Positions 36,743 to 46,011 of a DNA stretch of 64,000 nucleotides are shown here, piece after piece. Within the stretch, counting starts at the first letter, position 1, and every line of letters starts with the position of its first letter. The stretch comes from Desulfosoma caldarium (GTDB lineage Bacteria > Desulfobacterota > Syntrophobacteria > Syntrophobacterales > DSM-9756), in contig NZ_RJVA01000012.1 of the NCBI RefSeq assembly GCF_003751385.1, positions 186,001 to 250,000 on the forward strand, read 5' to 3'. Below the pieces are notes generated by a model. The model was not told the DNA's origin, made no database searches, and was given only the letters and a program-made list of their open reading frames with translations. A program made the position numbers and the translations under genes.

Positions 36743-38398
36743 ATGATTCTCGCTGCACCGGACCGTATCACGGAATACACCAACAAGGGCTGCTGGGGCA
36801 GCCGTACGCTTCTGGATGATTTCAAGCAGCATGTGCGCAACAGGCCCGACGCCACGGCCATCGTCGACCCCATCAACAAGGAAGCCCTCATGGGCACGAA
36901 GCCCGAAAGGGTGCGCTACGCCGATTTCGATCGGGCGGTGGAGGCGACGGCCTCCGCGCTTCGCGCCGAAGGCCTACAAAAAGACGACATCATTATGGTG
37001 CAGCTACCCAACTGCTGGGAACTGGCCATGCTCTATCTCGCCATCGCTCGCGCCGGCGGCGTCATTTCTCCCATGCCCATGCAGTGGCGTTCCAAGGAGA
37101 TCACCTACGTGGCCGAAATCACACAAGCCAAGGCCATGATCACCGTGAAAGAGTTTCACGGCTTTGCCCATCAGGCCATGGCCGAAGAGGTGCGCCAGAA
37201 GGTGCCGAGCCTAAAAAAAATCTTTACCTACGAAGACGTGCGCCGCATGATGGAGGAAAAGCCAGACCCGGCCCTCGAGCGCATTCGCATCGATGCCGAC
37301 GACATCTTCACCATTTGCTGGACTTCCGGCACCGAAGCGCAACCCAAAGGATGTCCGCTGAGCCACAACAACTGGCGATGCCAGGCGGCCATCGCCTTGG
37401 CCAGCGGCATGCAGCCGGGCGATGTCATGCTCACGGCCGGCCCCCTGGTCAACATGGCCTCCGTGGGAACCGTCTACGTGCCGTGGCTGCGCTTTGGCGG
37501 CACCGTGGTGTTGCATCATCCCTTTGATCCCCAATTGCTGCTGAAACAAATGGTCCAGGAGCGCATTCAGTACACGCTGCTGGTTCCGGCCGTGGTGAAT
37601 CTGATTTTGAAACATCCGGCGGCGCAAGGGGTGGATCTGAGCGCCGTGCGCGTGATCACAGTGGGGTCAGCACCGCCGTCCCTGTGGTCCATGCAAGAAT
37701 TCAAGAGGCGCTGGAATGTGGACATCGGCAACATCTGGGGCCAAAACGAAGGCACAGCACTGGTTTCCGGCGTACAGGAAGTGCCGGACATGGCCCTTCG
37801 CGTGGACCATCTTCCGCGTTACGGAGCGCCGGGGGTGGAGTGGGCGACGCCCATGGCCCGATTCGTCCAAACCAAGGTGGTGGGTCCCGATGGAACAGAA
37901 CTGACCGAAGATGGCGCTGTCGGGGAACTGCTCTACCGTGGTCCCAACGTCATTCCGGGCTATTTCAAGCGGCCGGACTTGAACGCGCAGGCCTTTGATG
38001 CCGAAGGCTATTTTCGCACCGGAGACCTCTTTCAAATCGCTCAAGGCCGGTACTTGAAATTTTTTGAACGCGCCAAGGACATCATCATTCGAGGGGGCTA
38101 CAACATTAGCGCTCAAGAAGTGGAAAACGTGCTGCTGGGCCATCCGGCCGTTCAAGATGTGGCGGCTGTGGGCATGCCCGATGAAAATCTCGGGGAAAGG
38201 ACCTGTGTCTACGTGGTTCCCAAACCGGGCCAAAACGTCACCCTGGAGGACCTGATCCGGTACATGAAAGGACAGGGCGTGGCCACCTACAAGTTGCCTG
38301 AGCGTTTGGAACGGGTAGAAGCCATTCCTCGAAATCCCGTGGGCAAGATCCTCAAAAAGGAACTGCGACAGGATATTCGAAAGAAAATGGGCTCTTAG
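36743..38398 (+). CDS. Adenylate-forming acyl-CoA ligase
   Basis: A 551-residue ligase. P-loop ICWTSGTEAQPKGCPLSH is near residues 190-207, NIWGQNEGTALVSG near 330, RTGDLFQIAQGRYLKFFERA and KDIIIRGGYNISAQEVE mark the C-terminal domain, and the catalytic lysine sits in NPVGKILKKEL. The N-terminus (ITEYTNKGCWGSRTLLDDF) is like 2,3-dihydroxybenzoate-AMP or cyclohexanecarboxylate/benzoate-type ligases, so an aromatic or alicyclic acid is possible. It is third in the operon with the thiolase pair. Confidence 0.9.
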   Translation: MILAAPDRITEYTNKGCWGSRTLLDDFKQHVRNRPDATAIVDPINKEALMGTKPERVRYADFDRAVEATASALRAEGLQKDDIIMVQLPNCWELAMLYLAIARAGGVISPMPMQWRSKEITYVAEITQAKAMITVKEFHGFAHQAMAEEVRQKVPSLKKIFTYEDVRRMMEEKPDPALERIRIDADDIFTICWTSGTEAQPKGCPLSHNNWRCQAAIALASGMQPGDVMLTAGPLVNMASVGTVYVPWLRFGGTVVLHHPFDPQLLLKQMVQERIQYTLLVPAVVNLILKHPAAQGVDLSAVRVITVGSAPPSLWSMQEFKRRWNVDIGNIWGQNEGTALVSGVQEVPDMALRVDHLPRYGAPGVEWATPMARFVQTKVVGPDGTELTEDGAVGELLYRGPNVIPGYFKRPDLNAQAFDAEGYFRTGDLFQIAQGRYLKFFERAKDIIIRGGYNISAQEVENVLLGHPAVQDVAAVGMPDENLGERTCVYVVPKPGQNVTLEDLIRYMKGQGVATYKLPERLERVEAIPRNPVGKILKKELRQDIRKKMGS

Positions 38399-38578
38399 GT
38401 GGAGGGCGTTCGAAAGGCATGCGCGGAAGCCCTTGAGCCCATCTCGGCCGCGCTCGCAAGATGGCAGGAAGTGTCCAGAGGCGAACTTTGCTTTCCGTAG
38501 TGTGATGCCCGGGCAGGCTTGAGTGCGGATGGTGGGCGAACTGTGCAGACCGGCACGCCCGCGCGCCAACGGTCGCGC

Positions 38579-38699
38579 CGGGACCCGACCGTCACTTCCG
38601 GGTGCCAACCGTCGCTCCCGCGCCCCCATGGTCGCTCCCGCGCACGCAGAAGTCCATGGAGGGTGAAGAATTTGGATTTCCGCCTTCGCGGGAATGACA
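38579..38699. repeat. 121-bp direct repeat, copy A
   Basis: Starts CCGGGACCC and ends GCGGGAATGACA. It is near-identical to the copy 280 bases downstream, with a few substitutions in the first third. The inner part GCCCCCATGGTCGCTCCCGC to GGGAATGACA is identical in both. Confidence 0.8.
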
Positions 38700-38858
38700 G
38701 AGGGCGAAAATCATTGGGCACTCGCGGCCTTAAACGGTCACGTCAGGGTCTTGGTCGTTACTGCCGGATTCCTAGCCGTGGGTGCGGGAGGACGAGGCAC
38801 CCTGGGACCTTGGGTCTGCCGGATGCCCAATGTTACTAACGGATCCCTAATGTCGGTG

Positions 38859-38980
38859 CCGGGACCCGGCCGTCACTTCCGGGTGACAACACTCACTCCC
38901 GCGCCCCCATGGTCGCTCCCGCGCACGCAGAAGTCCATGGAGGGTGAAGAATTTGGATTTCCGCCTTCGCGGGAATGACA
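38859..38980. repeat. 121-bp direct repeat, copy B
   Basis: Second copy of the element at 38579, same orientation. The shared 3' part contains the same CCTTCGCGGGAATGACA palindrome-family end, read on the other strand as the usual 'VIPAKAEIQ' peptide ghost. Confidence 0.8.
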
Positions 38981-39167
38981 ATAAAGGGAAGGGCCCCTAA
39001 GGGAAAAGCGAAGGTTTTTTAAACCTTCCGGAGGCGGTTTTCTTTGAAGAGAGCAACGCCCGGGTGACATTGATGAGAAAACAAATCCGGAAGGCATGTT
39101 CAATGACACGCGGCAAAGCCACGCCATAAAGACAAAAAACAGGCACATCTCAAGGAGGTAAAAAATT

Positions 39168-39992
39168 ATGGAGAGGATGCTGGAAGGACGCGTCAGTTTG
39201 ATCACGGGAGCCGGTCGAGGCATTGGCCGAGCGGCGGCGTTGCTTTTTGCGTCGGAAGGGGCCAAGGTGGTGCTGAGCGATCTGGATGCGGGGCCAGCAC
39301 AGGAGGTAGTGGATGAGATTCGCCGCCAAGGCGGGGAAGCTGTAGCCGTGGTCGGGGATGTGACCGCGAATGGCTTTGCGGAGGAATTCGTCCAGGCCGC
39401 CGTGGACGCTTTTGGACCGGATCTTCATGTGATCGTCAACAACGCAGGATACACATGGGACGCCGTGGTCCACAAAATGACCGATGATCAATGGGAAGCC
39501 ATGCTGAAGGTCCACTGCACGGCACCTTTTCGGATCGTGAGGGCCGCGGCACCCTATATTCGGGAAAATGCCAAAAAGGAAGCGGAGCAGGGCCGTGTGG
39601 TCATGCGGAAGATCATCAATGTGAGTTCCGTGGCCGGAACGGACGGCAACGCCGGACAAGCCAACTATTCCACGGCCAAATCGGGTATTCTGGGCTTTAC
39701 CAAGACCCTGGCCAAGGAATGGGGCCGGTTTAACGTGAACGTCAACGCCGTGGCCTACGGATGGATTCAAACGCGACTCACCCAGCCCAAGGCCGAAGAC
39801 ACGTTTCTGGAAAAGGACGGCCAAAAGATCGCCATCGGCGTCCCCAAGAACCAGCTGGAGGCCTTTCGCATGATGATTCCCCTAGGACGGCCGGGAACGC
39901 CCGAGGAAGCCGCTCGAGTCATGCTGTTTTTGGCTTCACCCCTGTCCGATTATGTGTCCGGGCAGGTGATCAAGGTGACGGGAGGCTGGTGA
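39168..39992 (+). CDS. SDR-family 3-hydroxyacyl-CoA / 3-oxoacyl reductase (FabG-like)
   Basis: A 274-residue short-chain dehydrogenase. The cofactor loop TGAGRGIGRAA is at about residues 14-24 and an acidic LSDLD after beta-2 suggests NAD preference. NNAG follows, and the catalytic Ser and Tyr-x3-Lys lie in NVSSVAGTDGNAGQANYSTAK. The C-terminus GQVIKVTGGW is canonical. It would oxidise the 3-hydroxyacyl-CoA made by the hydratase encoded after the heptamer array. ATG 39168 follows AAGGAGGTAAAAAATT. Confidence 0.92.
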   Translation: MERMLEGRVSLITGAGRGIGRAAALLFASEGAKVVLSDLDAGPAQEVVDEIRRQGGEAVAVVGDVTANGFAEEFVQAAVDAFGPDLHVIVNNAGYTWDAVVHKMTDDQWEAMLKVHCTAPFRIVRAAAPYIRENAKKEAEQGRVVMRKIINVSSVAGTDGNAGQANYSTAKSGILGFTKTLAKEWGRFNVNVNAVAYGWIQTRLTQPKAEDTFLEKDGQKIAIGVPKNQLEAFRMMIPLGRPGTPEEAARVMLFLASPLSDYVSGQVIKVTGGW

Positions 39993-40013
39993 GAAAGCTG
40001 GTTGTCGGGCGGC

Positions 40014-40180
40014 GTGAATCGTGAATCGTGAATCGGGAATCGGGAATCGTGAATCGGGAATCGTAAATCGTGAATCGTAAATCGTGAATCGTGAATCGTG
40101 AATCGTGAATCGGGAATCGTAAATCGTGAATCGTAAATCGTGAATCGTGAATCGTGAATCGTGAATCGGGAATCGGGAAT
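40014..40180. repeat. Heptanucleotide tandem array, about 24 units
   Basis: Perfect 7-bp periodicity of the unit GTGAATC with variants GGGAATC and GTAAATC (consensus G-K-R-AATC). It fills most of the gap between the SDR and MaoC genes. The Shine-Dalgarno of the MaoC gene lies outside it. Read on the minus strand it gives the low-complexity peptide HDSRFTI repeated, which is not a gene. Confidence 0.95.
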
Positions 40181-40231
40181 GGGGGGTTGGGGGTTGGGAG
40201 GGGTGTGGTGCAAAAAGAAAGGAGGCTTTCC

Positions 40232-41068
40232 ATGATTGACGTCCAGCAGGTGGGGCTTACCATCGGCCCCTTTGAGTATCCAATGCATTGGCGCAACATT
40301 ATTCTCTACCATTTGGGGATCGGCTTTGGCGCCTCTGATTTGGACTATGTGTATGAACGTGCCCAAGGCGGCCTCAAGGTGTGTCCATCCTATGCGGTTA
40401 TTCCGGTTTTTCAGCCGTTTTTTGAAATCTTGGATCGGTTGAAAATCGATCTTTCAACGGTGCTTCACGGGGAACAGGCCATTCGGCTGCACCGGCCCCT
40501 GCCGTCGTCGGGAAAACTCATGAGCACCGTCAAAGTGGCCGGCATCTATGACAAGAAAAAAGCGGCCTTGGTGGTCCTGGAAACGGAAACCAAGGATGAA
40601 CAGGGCGATGTGGTCAACGAGACGCGTATGAGCCTGTTCTGCCGGGGACTCGGGGGCTGGGGAGGCGACTCGGGGCCCAAGGCCGAAGCCGTTCACGTGC
40701 CTCGAGACAAAGCGCCGGATTTCGAGATCGCCTACAAGACCTCGCCGGATCAGGCGGCCATTTATCGCCTTTCCGGCGACGTCAATCCCTTGCACATCGA
40801 TCCACAAGCGGCGAAAGCGGCGGGCTTTCCCAAACCCATTCTTCACGGCCTGTGCACCTTCGGCTTTGCGACTCGAGCTATCCTTGCCGGCGCCTGTGCA
40901 GGGGACGTGGGACGTTTCAAAGGTTTTCAGGTTCGGTTTGCCGACGTGGTCTATCCCGGCGAAACCATCACGACGCGTGGATGGTCCGTGGGCAACGGCC
41001 GTTATGTCATTGAAGCGGCGACGGAACGTGCTGTGGTGTTGTCCCATGCGTTGGCCGAGGTGGGCTAA
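40232..41068 (+). CDS. MaoC-like double-hotdog enoyl-CoA hydratase (hydratase 2 type)
   Basis: A 278-residue protein with two hotdog halves. The C-terminal half has the hydratase 2 signature YRLSGDVNPLHIDPQAAKAA, with the catalytic Asp and His in GDVNPLH near residues 186-192, then FPKPILHGLCTFG. The N-terminal half (YAVIPVFQPFFEIL, LHGEQAIRLHRPLP) is the substrate-binding hotdog. It probably makes (R)-3-hydroxyacyl-CoA. ATG 40232 is chosen because AAAGGAGGCTTTCC precedes it; frames starting earlier run through the heptamer array. Confidence 0.9.
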   Translation: MIDVQQVGLTIGPFEYPMHWRNIILYHLGIGFGASDLDYVYERAQGGLKVCPSYAVIPVFQPFFEILDRLKIDLSTVLHGEQAIRLHRPLPSSGKLMSTVKVAGIYDKKKAALVVLETETKDEQGDVVNETRMSLFCRGLGGWGGDSGPKAEAVHVPRDKAPDFEIAYKTSPDQAAIYRLSGDVNPLHIDPQAAKAAGFPKPILHGLCTFGFATRAILAGACAGDVGRFKGFQVRFADVVYPGETITTRGWSVGNGRYVIEAATERAVVLSHALAEVG

Positions 41069-41233
41069 CGAAACGGAGCAGCGCGCGGTGACGCATCTTC
41101 CAGATCCTTCACGTGGTGCTGTGAAGCCCTTGAGGATTCGCGCGTTGACGAAGGCGCTTTGGGTGCGGCATAAGAGGCGCGGAGGGCTCAGCCGGGAACG
41201 CCCCTTCGGCATGGGCATCAAAAGGGGGTAGGC

Positions 41234-42376
41234 ATGGAGGGATTGTATCGCGAAGAGCACCACATCTTTCGCGACGCGTTTCGAAGATTTGTGGAGCGGG
41301 AAGTGGCCCCGCACATGGAACGATGGGAAGACGAGGGGGTGGTTTCTCGGGATGTGTGGCGGGCCATGGGGGAAGCGGGCTTCTTGTGCCCATGGCTTTC
41401 TGAAGAATATGGGGGGAGCGGCGCTGATTTTCTCTACTCGGTGATCATCACCGAGGAGTTGGCCAAGGCGGGTGCGGTGAGTTTCATGGCGCCCCTGCAC
41501 AGCGACATTGTGGCCCCTTACATCGCCGCCCTGGGTACGGAAGACCAAAAGAGGCGGTGGCTTCCGGCTGCCGCTCGAGGTGAAGTGGTCTTGGCCCTGG
41601 CCATGACGGAACCCAACACGGGATCCGACCTGGCTGCTCTACGCACGCGGGCCGTGAGAGAAGGCGAGGCATGGGTCATCAACGGCCAAAAGACTTTTAT
41701 TTCCAACGGCATTTTGGCGGACCTCGTGGTGGTGGCCTGCCGCACCGGCACCGTGGAATCGGGAGCCAAGGGGATCAGTTTGATCGTCGTTGAACGAGGC
41801 GCCCCCGGATTTCATCGTGGCCGAAACCTCAAGAAAATGGGGCTGCACGCCCAAGATACGGCGGAATTGATTTTCGAGGACTGCCGCGTCCCTGCTGAAA
41901 ATCTTCTAGGAACCTTGAACCGCGGCTTTTACCACATGATGGACCATTTGCAACAGGAACGCCTTATGGCCTGCATCATGGGCCAGGCCATGGCGGAAGC
42001 CATGCTGGACATGACGATCGAGTACGCTCGAGGGCGCACGGCCTTCGGCCAACCCATCGCTTCCTTTCAACACAACGCCTTCACCATTGTGGACATGGCC
42101 ACGGAGGTGAAGCTGGGTCGCACCTTCCTGGAACGCCTCATCGCTGATCACATGGCCGGAAAGGACATCGTCACGGACGTGTCCATGGCCAAGGCGTGGA
42201 TTGGAGAGATGGCGAACCGCGTGGCCTATCGATGTGTGCAGCTTCACGGCGGGTACGGGTACATGGAGGAATATCCCATCAGCCGCTTTTACCGAGACGT
42301 TCGGCCGATTCCCATTTTTGCAGGAACGACCGAAATCATGAAACTCATTGTCGCCAAGCGAATGCAGCTCATGTGA
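41234..42376 (+). CDS. Acyl-CoA dehydrogenase
   Basis: A 380-residue FAD enzyme. ALAMTEPNTGSDLAALRTRA binds flavin and substrate, GRTAFGQPIASFQ and QLHGGYGYMEEYPISRFYRD are family blocks. At the canonical catalytic glutamate position it reads IFAGT (Ala), as in isovaleryl- and long-chain-type dehydrogenases, which use a glutamate on another helix. It starts after AAAGGGGGTAGGC and is followed after 19 bases by a second dehydrogenase with different active-site chemistry. The pair may act on different chain types or as a heteromer. Confidence 0.92.
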   Translation: MEGLYREEHHIFRDAFRRFVEREVAPHMERWEDEGVVSRDVWRAMGEAGFLCPWLSEEYGGSGADFLYSVIITEELAKAGAVSFMAPLHSDIVAPYIAALGTEDQKRRWLPAAARGEVVLALAMTEPNTGSDLAALRTRAVREGEAWVINGQKTFISNGILADLVVVACRTGTVESGAKGISLIVVERGAPGFHRGRNLKKMGLHAQDTAELIFEDCRVPAENLLGTLNRGFYHMMDHLQQERLMACIMGQAMAEAMLDMTIEYARGRTAFGQPIASFQHNAFTIVDMATEVKLGRTFLERLIADHMAGKDIVTDVSMAKAWIGEMANRVAYRCVQLHGGYGYMEEYPISRFYRDVRPIPIFAGTTEIMKLIVAKRMQLM

Positions 42377-42395
42377 AAAACCAAAGGAGGGGACC

Positions 42396-43547
42396 ATGAA
42401 TTTTGATTTGCCAGAAGAACTCAAGATCTTAAAGGAAGAAGCCTACAAGTTTGCGGTGCGCGAATTTACTCCCGTGTCCAAAGAGTGCGACCGTGAAGAA
42501 AAATATCCTCGGAATGTTTGGAAAAAGGCTTGTGAGTATGGATTTATCGGAGCCTGGATACCGGAAGAATACGGCGGTTCGGGAGCGGGATTTTTGGCCA
42601 ACACCATCATCACGGAACAATTCAGTCGCATCGATATGGGCATTGGCCTGATTACCGCCGCTCCTTTCGGATCCGAAAACATCTACCTCTATGGTTCCGA
42701 AGAGCAGAAAAAGACCTACTTGCCCAAGTTAGCGTCCGGGGAGATCATTTTTGCCGGGGCGTACACCGAACCCAATGCGGGAACAGATGTGGCGGGCATA
42801 CGCACTCGAGCGGTTAAAGAAGGGGACCACTACATCCTCAACGGGCAAAAGATGTTTATCACCAACGGAACCGTCTGTGATTACTTTTGCGTCTTTTGTG
42901 TGACCAACCCTGATGCTGAGCGCCATAAACGGTTCAGTTTGCTCATCGTGGATGCCACCTCACCCGGCATCACGCGCAACAAGATTTGCGGCAAGATGGG
43001 CATTCGCGCCAGTGACACGGCGGAAATCAGTTTTGAAGACGTCAAGGTTCCCGTGGAAAACCTGGTGGGTCAGGAAGGCCATGGTTTCTACCAGCTCATG
43101 AACTTCTTCAACGTCACGCGGGCCATGGTCGCCGGCCAGGGCGTCGGGCTCGCTCAAGGGGCTCTGGACAAGGCGGCCCAATACGTGCAAGAACGTACGG
43201 CCTTTGGACAACCTGTGGCCAATTTTCAAGGTGTGCAGTTCCAGCTGGCTGAAATGGCCACCCGTATCGAATTGGCTCGGCAATTGACCTACAAAGCCGC
43301 CTGGATGGTGGACCAAGGTCGAATAGATCCCAAGCTGAGCGCCATGGCTAAGTACTATGCCGGAGAAACCGCCGTGTGGGTGGCCGACAAGGCGTTGCAA
43401 CTTCATGGAGGTTATGGCTACATCGATGAATATGATGTGCAGCGCTTTTACCGCGACGCCAAGATTCTGGACATCTACGAGGGCACGAAAGAGGCGGAAA
43501 AGATGACCATCGCTAAACTTGTGCTCAAGGAATACGCGAAGGGCTAA
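42396..43547 (+). CDS. Acyl-CoA dehydrogenase, canonical Glu
   Basis: A 383-residue dehydrogenase. It has AGAYTEPNAGTDVAGIRTRA, ERTAFGQPVANFQGVQFQLA and LQLHGGYGYIDEYDVQRFYR. It ends with LDIYEGTKEAEKMTIAK, which retains the catalytic glutamate of short- and medium-chain enzymes, unlike the neighbour upstream. ATG 42396 follows AAAGGAGGGGACC; an earlier in-frame ATG overlaps the previous gene and lacks a ribosome site. Electron-transfer flavoprotein genes are not in the window. Confidence 0.93.
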   Translation: MNFDLPEELKILKEEAYKFAVREFTPVSKECDREEKYPRNVWKKACEYGFIGAWIPEEYGGSGAGFLANTIITEQFSRIDMGIGLITAAPFGSENIYLYGSEEQKKTYLPKLASGEIIFAGAYTEPNAGTDVAGIRTRAVKEGDHYILNGQKMFITNGTVCDYFCVFCVTNPDAERHKRFSLLIVDATSPGITRNKICGKMGIRASDTAEISFEDVKVPVENLVGQEGHGFYQLMNFFNVTRAMVAGQGVGLAQGALDKAAQYVQERTAFGQPVANFQGVQFQLAEMATRIELARQLTYKAAWMVDQGRIDPKLSAMAKYYAGETAVWVADKALQLHGGYGYIDEYDVQRFYRDAKILDIYEGTKEAEKMTIAKLVLKEYAKG

Positions 43548-43572
43548 AAATTTCCTTTAAGAAAGGCGTTGC

Positions 43573-44166
43573 GTGAAGGAAGATAGAAAAAACACGGCGG
43601 CCGAGATCCTTAAGGCCGCCCGACAACTCTTTTACGAAAAAAGCTACGAGGCGGCCAGCACCCGGGAAATTTCCGCGCGCGTCGGTATCAGCAAGGCCGC
43701 CTTGTATCATCACTTTCGAAACAAGGAGGAAATCCTCTTTCGCATTTGCCTGGAAGCCGCCGACGAGCTGGTGGACAACATGCGCCGAGCCATCGCCCGC
43801 AATGTGGCTTCGGGCAAACCCTTGAAAGAACAACTCACCGACATTCTCATCGAATACCTGAGAACCTACCTCAAGAACGAGAACTTCAACAAAATCTTGT
43901 TCCATGACATGGAATACCTGCCGGAGGACAAGAGGCGGATCATTTTGGACAAGGAAAAGGAAAACGTTCATCAACTTCGGGCGTTTCTCATTTCCTTGAT
44001 GGATCAAGGGGCCATTCGGCGCATCAACCCCACCGTCATGACCTTTTCCCTGATCAGTTCCCTGCACTGGCTGTACTTTTGGTACAACCCCAAAGGCCCC
44101 TTATCTTTGGAAGATGTGGCCCAAGAAATTGCGGATCTTTTCCTTCACGGCATGCTCGCCCGCTGA
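43573..44166 (+). CDS. TetR/AcrR-family transcriptional regulator
   Basis: A 197-residue repressor-type protein. The N-terminal HTH reads AAEILKAARQLFYEKSYEAA then STREISARVGISKAALYHHF (about residues 7-46). The C-terminal ligand domain resembles FadR/YsiA-type acyl-CoA-responsive TetR proteins (LKEQLTDILIEYLRTYL). It begins with GTG 25 bases after the acyl-CoA dehydrogenase stop, so it is the last gene of the acyl-CoA cluster and probably its regulator. No operator was identified. Confidence 0.9.
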   Translation: MKEDRKNTAAEILKAARQLFYEKSYEAASTREISARVGISKAALYHHFRNKEEILFRICLEAADELVDNMRRAIARNVASGKPLKEQLTDILIEYLRTYLKNENFNKILFHDMEYLPEDKRRIILDKEKENVHQLRAFLISLMDQGAIRRINPTVMTFSLISSLHWLYFWYNPKGPLSLEDVAQEIADLFLHGMLAR

Positions 44167-44273
44167 CGGCTGGGCGACACACAGCCCAGCACCTTCGGGC
44201 AGTGCCAACCTCTCCATCAAAGACGGACCCACGCAGCAAAGCTGCACGAACCCGTCTGTAGTGACGTGGCACC

Positions 44274-44475
44274 GGACTGGACCAGCCATAAGCCTCGATT
44301 TGGTTTGCAAAAGGGGGTGTGGGATGGAAGAAAGCGTGGTTAAGCCAGTTCGAAGGCAAAGACGGACGGCCAATCGTCAAAGGGAGATCGTGCTGAAGAT
44401 TCTCAAAGGCAAAAAAACATCGCGCATGTGGCACGCGAGCACGATGTCAACGGGACAACACCCAACGCGGGTCTA
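44274..44475 (+). mobile_element. 5' remnant of an IS3-like element
   Basis: Shares the sequence order of the larger element at 52118: ACTGGACC..CATAAGCC, then GATGGAAGA, then codons for ANRQREIVLKILKGKKT, matching ANRQSGSVPEILEGHTT of the other copy. Only the start of orfA is left, with frame damage. Dead. Confidence 0.7.
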
Positions 44476-44546
44476 TTGACCGCGAAAATCCACCGGCGAT
44501 CACATTGGTACCCGACGATCTATGGCGCATTCGAATGAATGCAGCG

Positions 44547-44745
44547 TCGAACGGCCGGATTTCCTGGCCATCGGCATGGATGCCTCGCGTAGGGGCAGGT
44601 CCCGGTCCCTGCCCCGATGGCCCGCATACCGGCCCTAATTAGGGGCAGCCACAAGGGCTGCCCCTACATGATCCGGACAGTCAAGCCAAGACAGCGCGGT
44701 CACCATAACGCACATTTTGGTCTTGATTCCTGCGGGTCATGACAC
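44547..44745. repeat. Dispersed repeat module with hairpins, copy 1
   Basis: Begins AACGGCCGGATTTCCTGGCC and ends GGTCTTGATTCCTGCGGGTCATGAC. Matches 53135-53296 in order with extra sequence in the middle. Contains inverted repeats GGGGCAGG..CCTGCCCC (about 44593-44616) and AGGGGCAGCC..GGCTGCCCCT (about 44640-44665). Confidence 0.75.
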
Positions 44746-44760
44746 GTCTTTCGGGACGCC

Positions 44761-46011
44761 CTATTTCGGGCCAAGAGCATTTCCAGGGACGCGTGCCGTA
44801 AAGGCAAGGGTTTCCGTTTCCGCGACCAGCCTATAGGCGGGCAGGTGAGCCGGGAAGAGAAAAGACTGTCCCGCGGTGTAAGACACAAAGGCCCAGCCAT
44901 GCTCTTCACGCCACGCCAGGCGGCCGCCTCCTTGAAGGATGAAAAGGATTTCCGGGCCGCCCGGCCGTTCAACGGAAACCTCTGTGCGCGACGCCAAGAC
45001 CCAGCGATGCACTTCAAAGGCGTCGCACGGAACCGAATAGACCGTGTGCATGCCCTGCGTCGGCGTCATCACGGAAACTTTTCGAGGTTCAAAGTCCAGC
45101 ACCATTGCCATGGCTTCCAGATCCTTGTGTTTGGCCGTCAACCCCAAGCGGATCACATTATCTGAGTTGGTCATGCATTCGACGATGTTTCCTTGGAGGT
45201 AGGCGTGCGGAAGGCCGGGAGCGAGAAACACAGCCTGACCTGGGGAAAGTTCCACGGGGTTGAGGAAAAAAAGCACGAGAAGCCCCATGTCCGTAGGGCC
45301 GTATTTGGCCTTGAGCTGGTGAAAGACATGGGCCATGGAGGCCAGGGGTGAAGGGGCCTCGTGAATGCGATTGGCGACGGCTTCCACGGTTTGAGCGAGC
45401 AATTCCGGGCTTTGTTGGGCTTTCGTAAGTAGGCGCCGAAAGGCATTTTTAATGAAATCCGCCTGTGAGGCCGCGCAAAGAACCTCGGCGTCCATGAGGG
45501 ACGCGATTTCCGGAAAGCTGTGAAAGATCTCCCGCCAAGCCGCTACGGGTTTAAATCCCACCAGGGCGCGAAAGGGCGTGAGCGCCACGGCAATTTCCGG
45601 TTTGGGGTTGGGGTCCGGGTAGTGGCGTGGATCCTGTTGGTGAAGGCGCCGAGCCTGATCGGCATCGGGGTGCGCCTGAATGGACAGAGGCTCCGCAGCG
45701 GAAAGAATCTTGAAAAGAAAGGGCCATGAGCTGCCAAAGGATTGCATCACCGAAGAACCCAAAATTTCCTGCGGCCACTGCTTCACCGCTTCGGGCAGCG
45801 GACGCTTTGACCCATCGGGAAATTCCATCAGGGACGGAGCGGAGGGGTGGGCTCCCACCCAGAGTTCGGCGTAAGGGCGAGGATTGGAATCTGTCACGCC
45901 AAGCAGCGTGGCAATAAAAGCCGACGGTCCTCGTTCCCCCCATTCGTAGTGCTGAACGAGATTGTGCAGCCGATAGGGCCTTGCACCCGGAAGATGTTCT
46001 AACGCTGTCAT
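44761..46011 (-). CDS. manA: Mannose-6-phosphate isomerase, class I
   Basis: A 416-residue type I phosphomannose isomerase that interconverts fructose-6-phosphate and mannose-6-phosphate. Zinc-site and substrate blocks are visible: LSIQAHPDADQARRLHQQDP, KPEIAVALTPFRALVGFKPV, GLPHAYLQGNIVECMTNSDN and VIRLGLTAKHKDLEAM. It is monocistronic here, read divergently from the FadL gene, and ends next to the repeat module. Involved in GDP-mannose supply or mannose use. Length is normal for the family. Confidence 0.93.
   Translation of the reverse strand: MTALEHLPGARPYRLHNLVQHYEWGERGPSAFIATLLGVTDSNPRPYAELWVGAHPSAPSLMEFPDGSKRPLPEAVKQWPQEILGSSVMQSFGSSWPFLFKILSAAEPLSIQAHPDADQARRLHQQDPRHYPDPNPKPEIAVALTPFRALVGFKPVAAWREIFHSFPEIASLMDAEVLCAASQADFIKNAFRRLLTKAQQSPELLAQTVEAVANRIHEAPSPLASMAHVFHQLKAKYGPTDMGLLVLFFLNPVELSPGQAVFLAPGLPHAYLQGNIVECMTNSDNVIRLGLTAKHKDLEAMAMVLDFEPRKVSVMTPTQGMHTVYSVPCDAFEVHRWVLASRTEVSVERPGGPEILFILQGGGRLAWREEHGWAFVSYTAGQSFLFPAHLPAYRLVAETETLAFTARVPGNALGPK

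Larger units (their letters stand above)
38399..39167. other. 769-base intergenic region with direct repeats, no gene
   Basis: No convincing reading frame. It carries two about 121-bp direct repeats (annotated separately) ending in the CGCGGGAATGACA palindrome-family motif, separated by about 160 bases of unique sequence. The last 20 bases contain the ribosome site (AAGGAGGTAAAA) of the SDR gene. Confidence 0.6.

Noticed and set aside
40014-40180. Possible CRISPR array
   Set aside because: Strict 7-bp tandem periodicity with no spacers and no cas genes nearby; it is a simple heptamer array.
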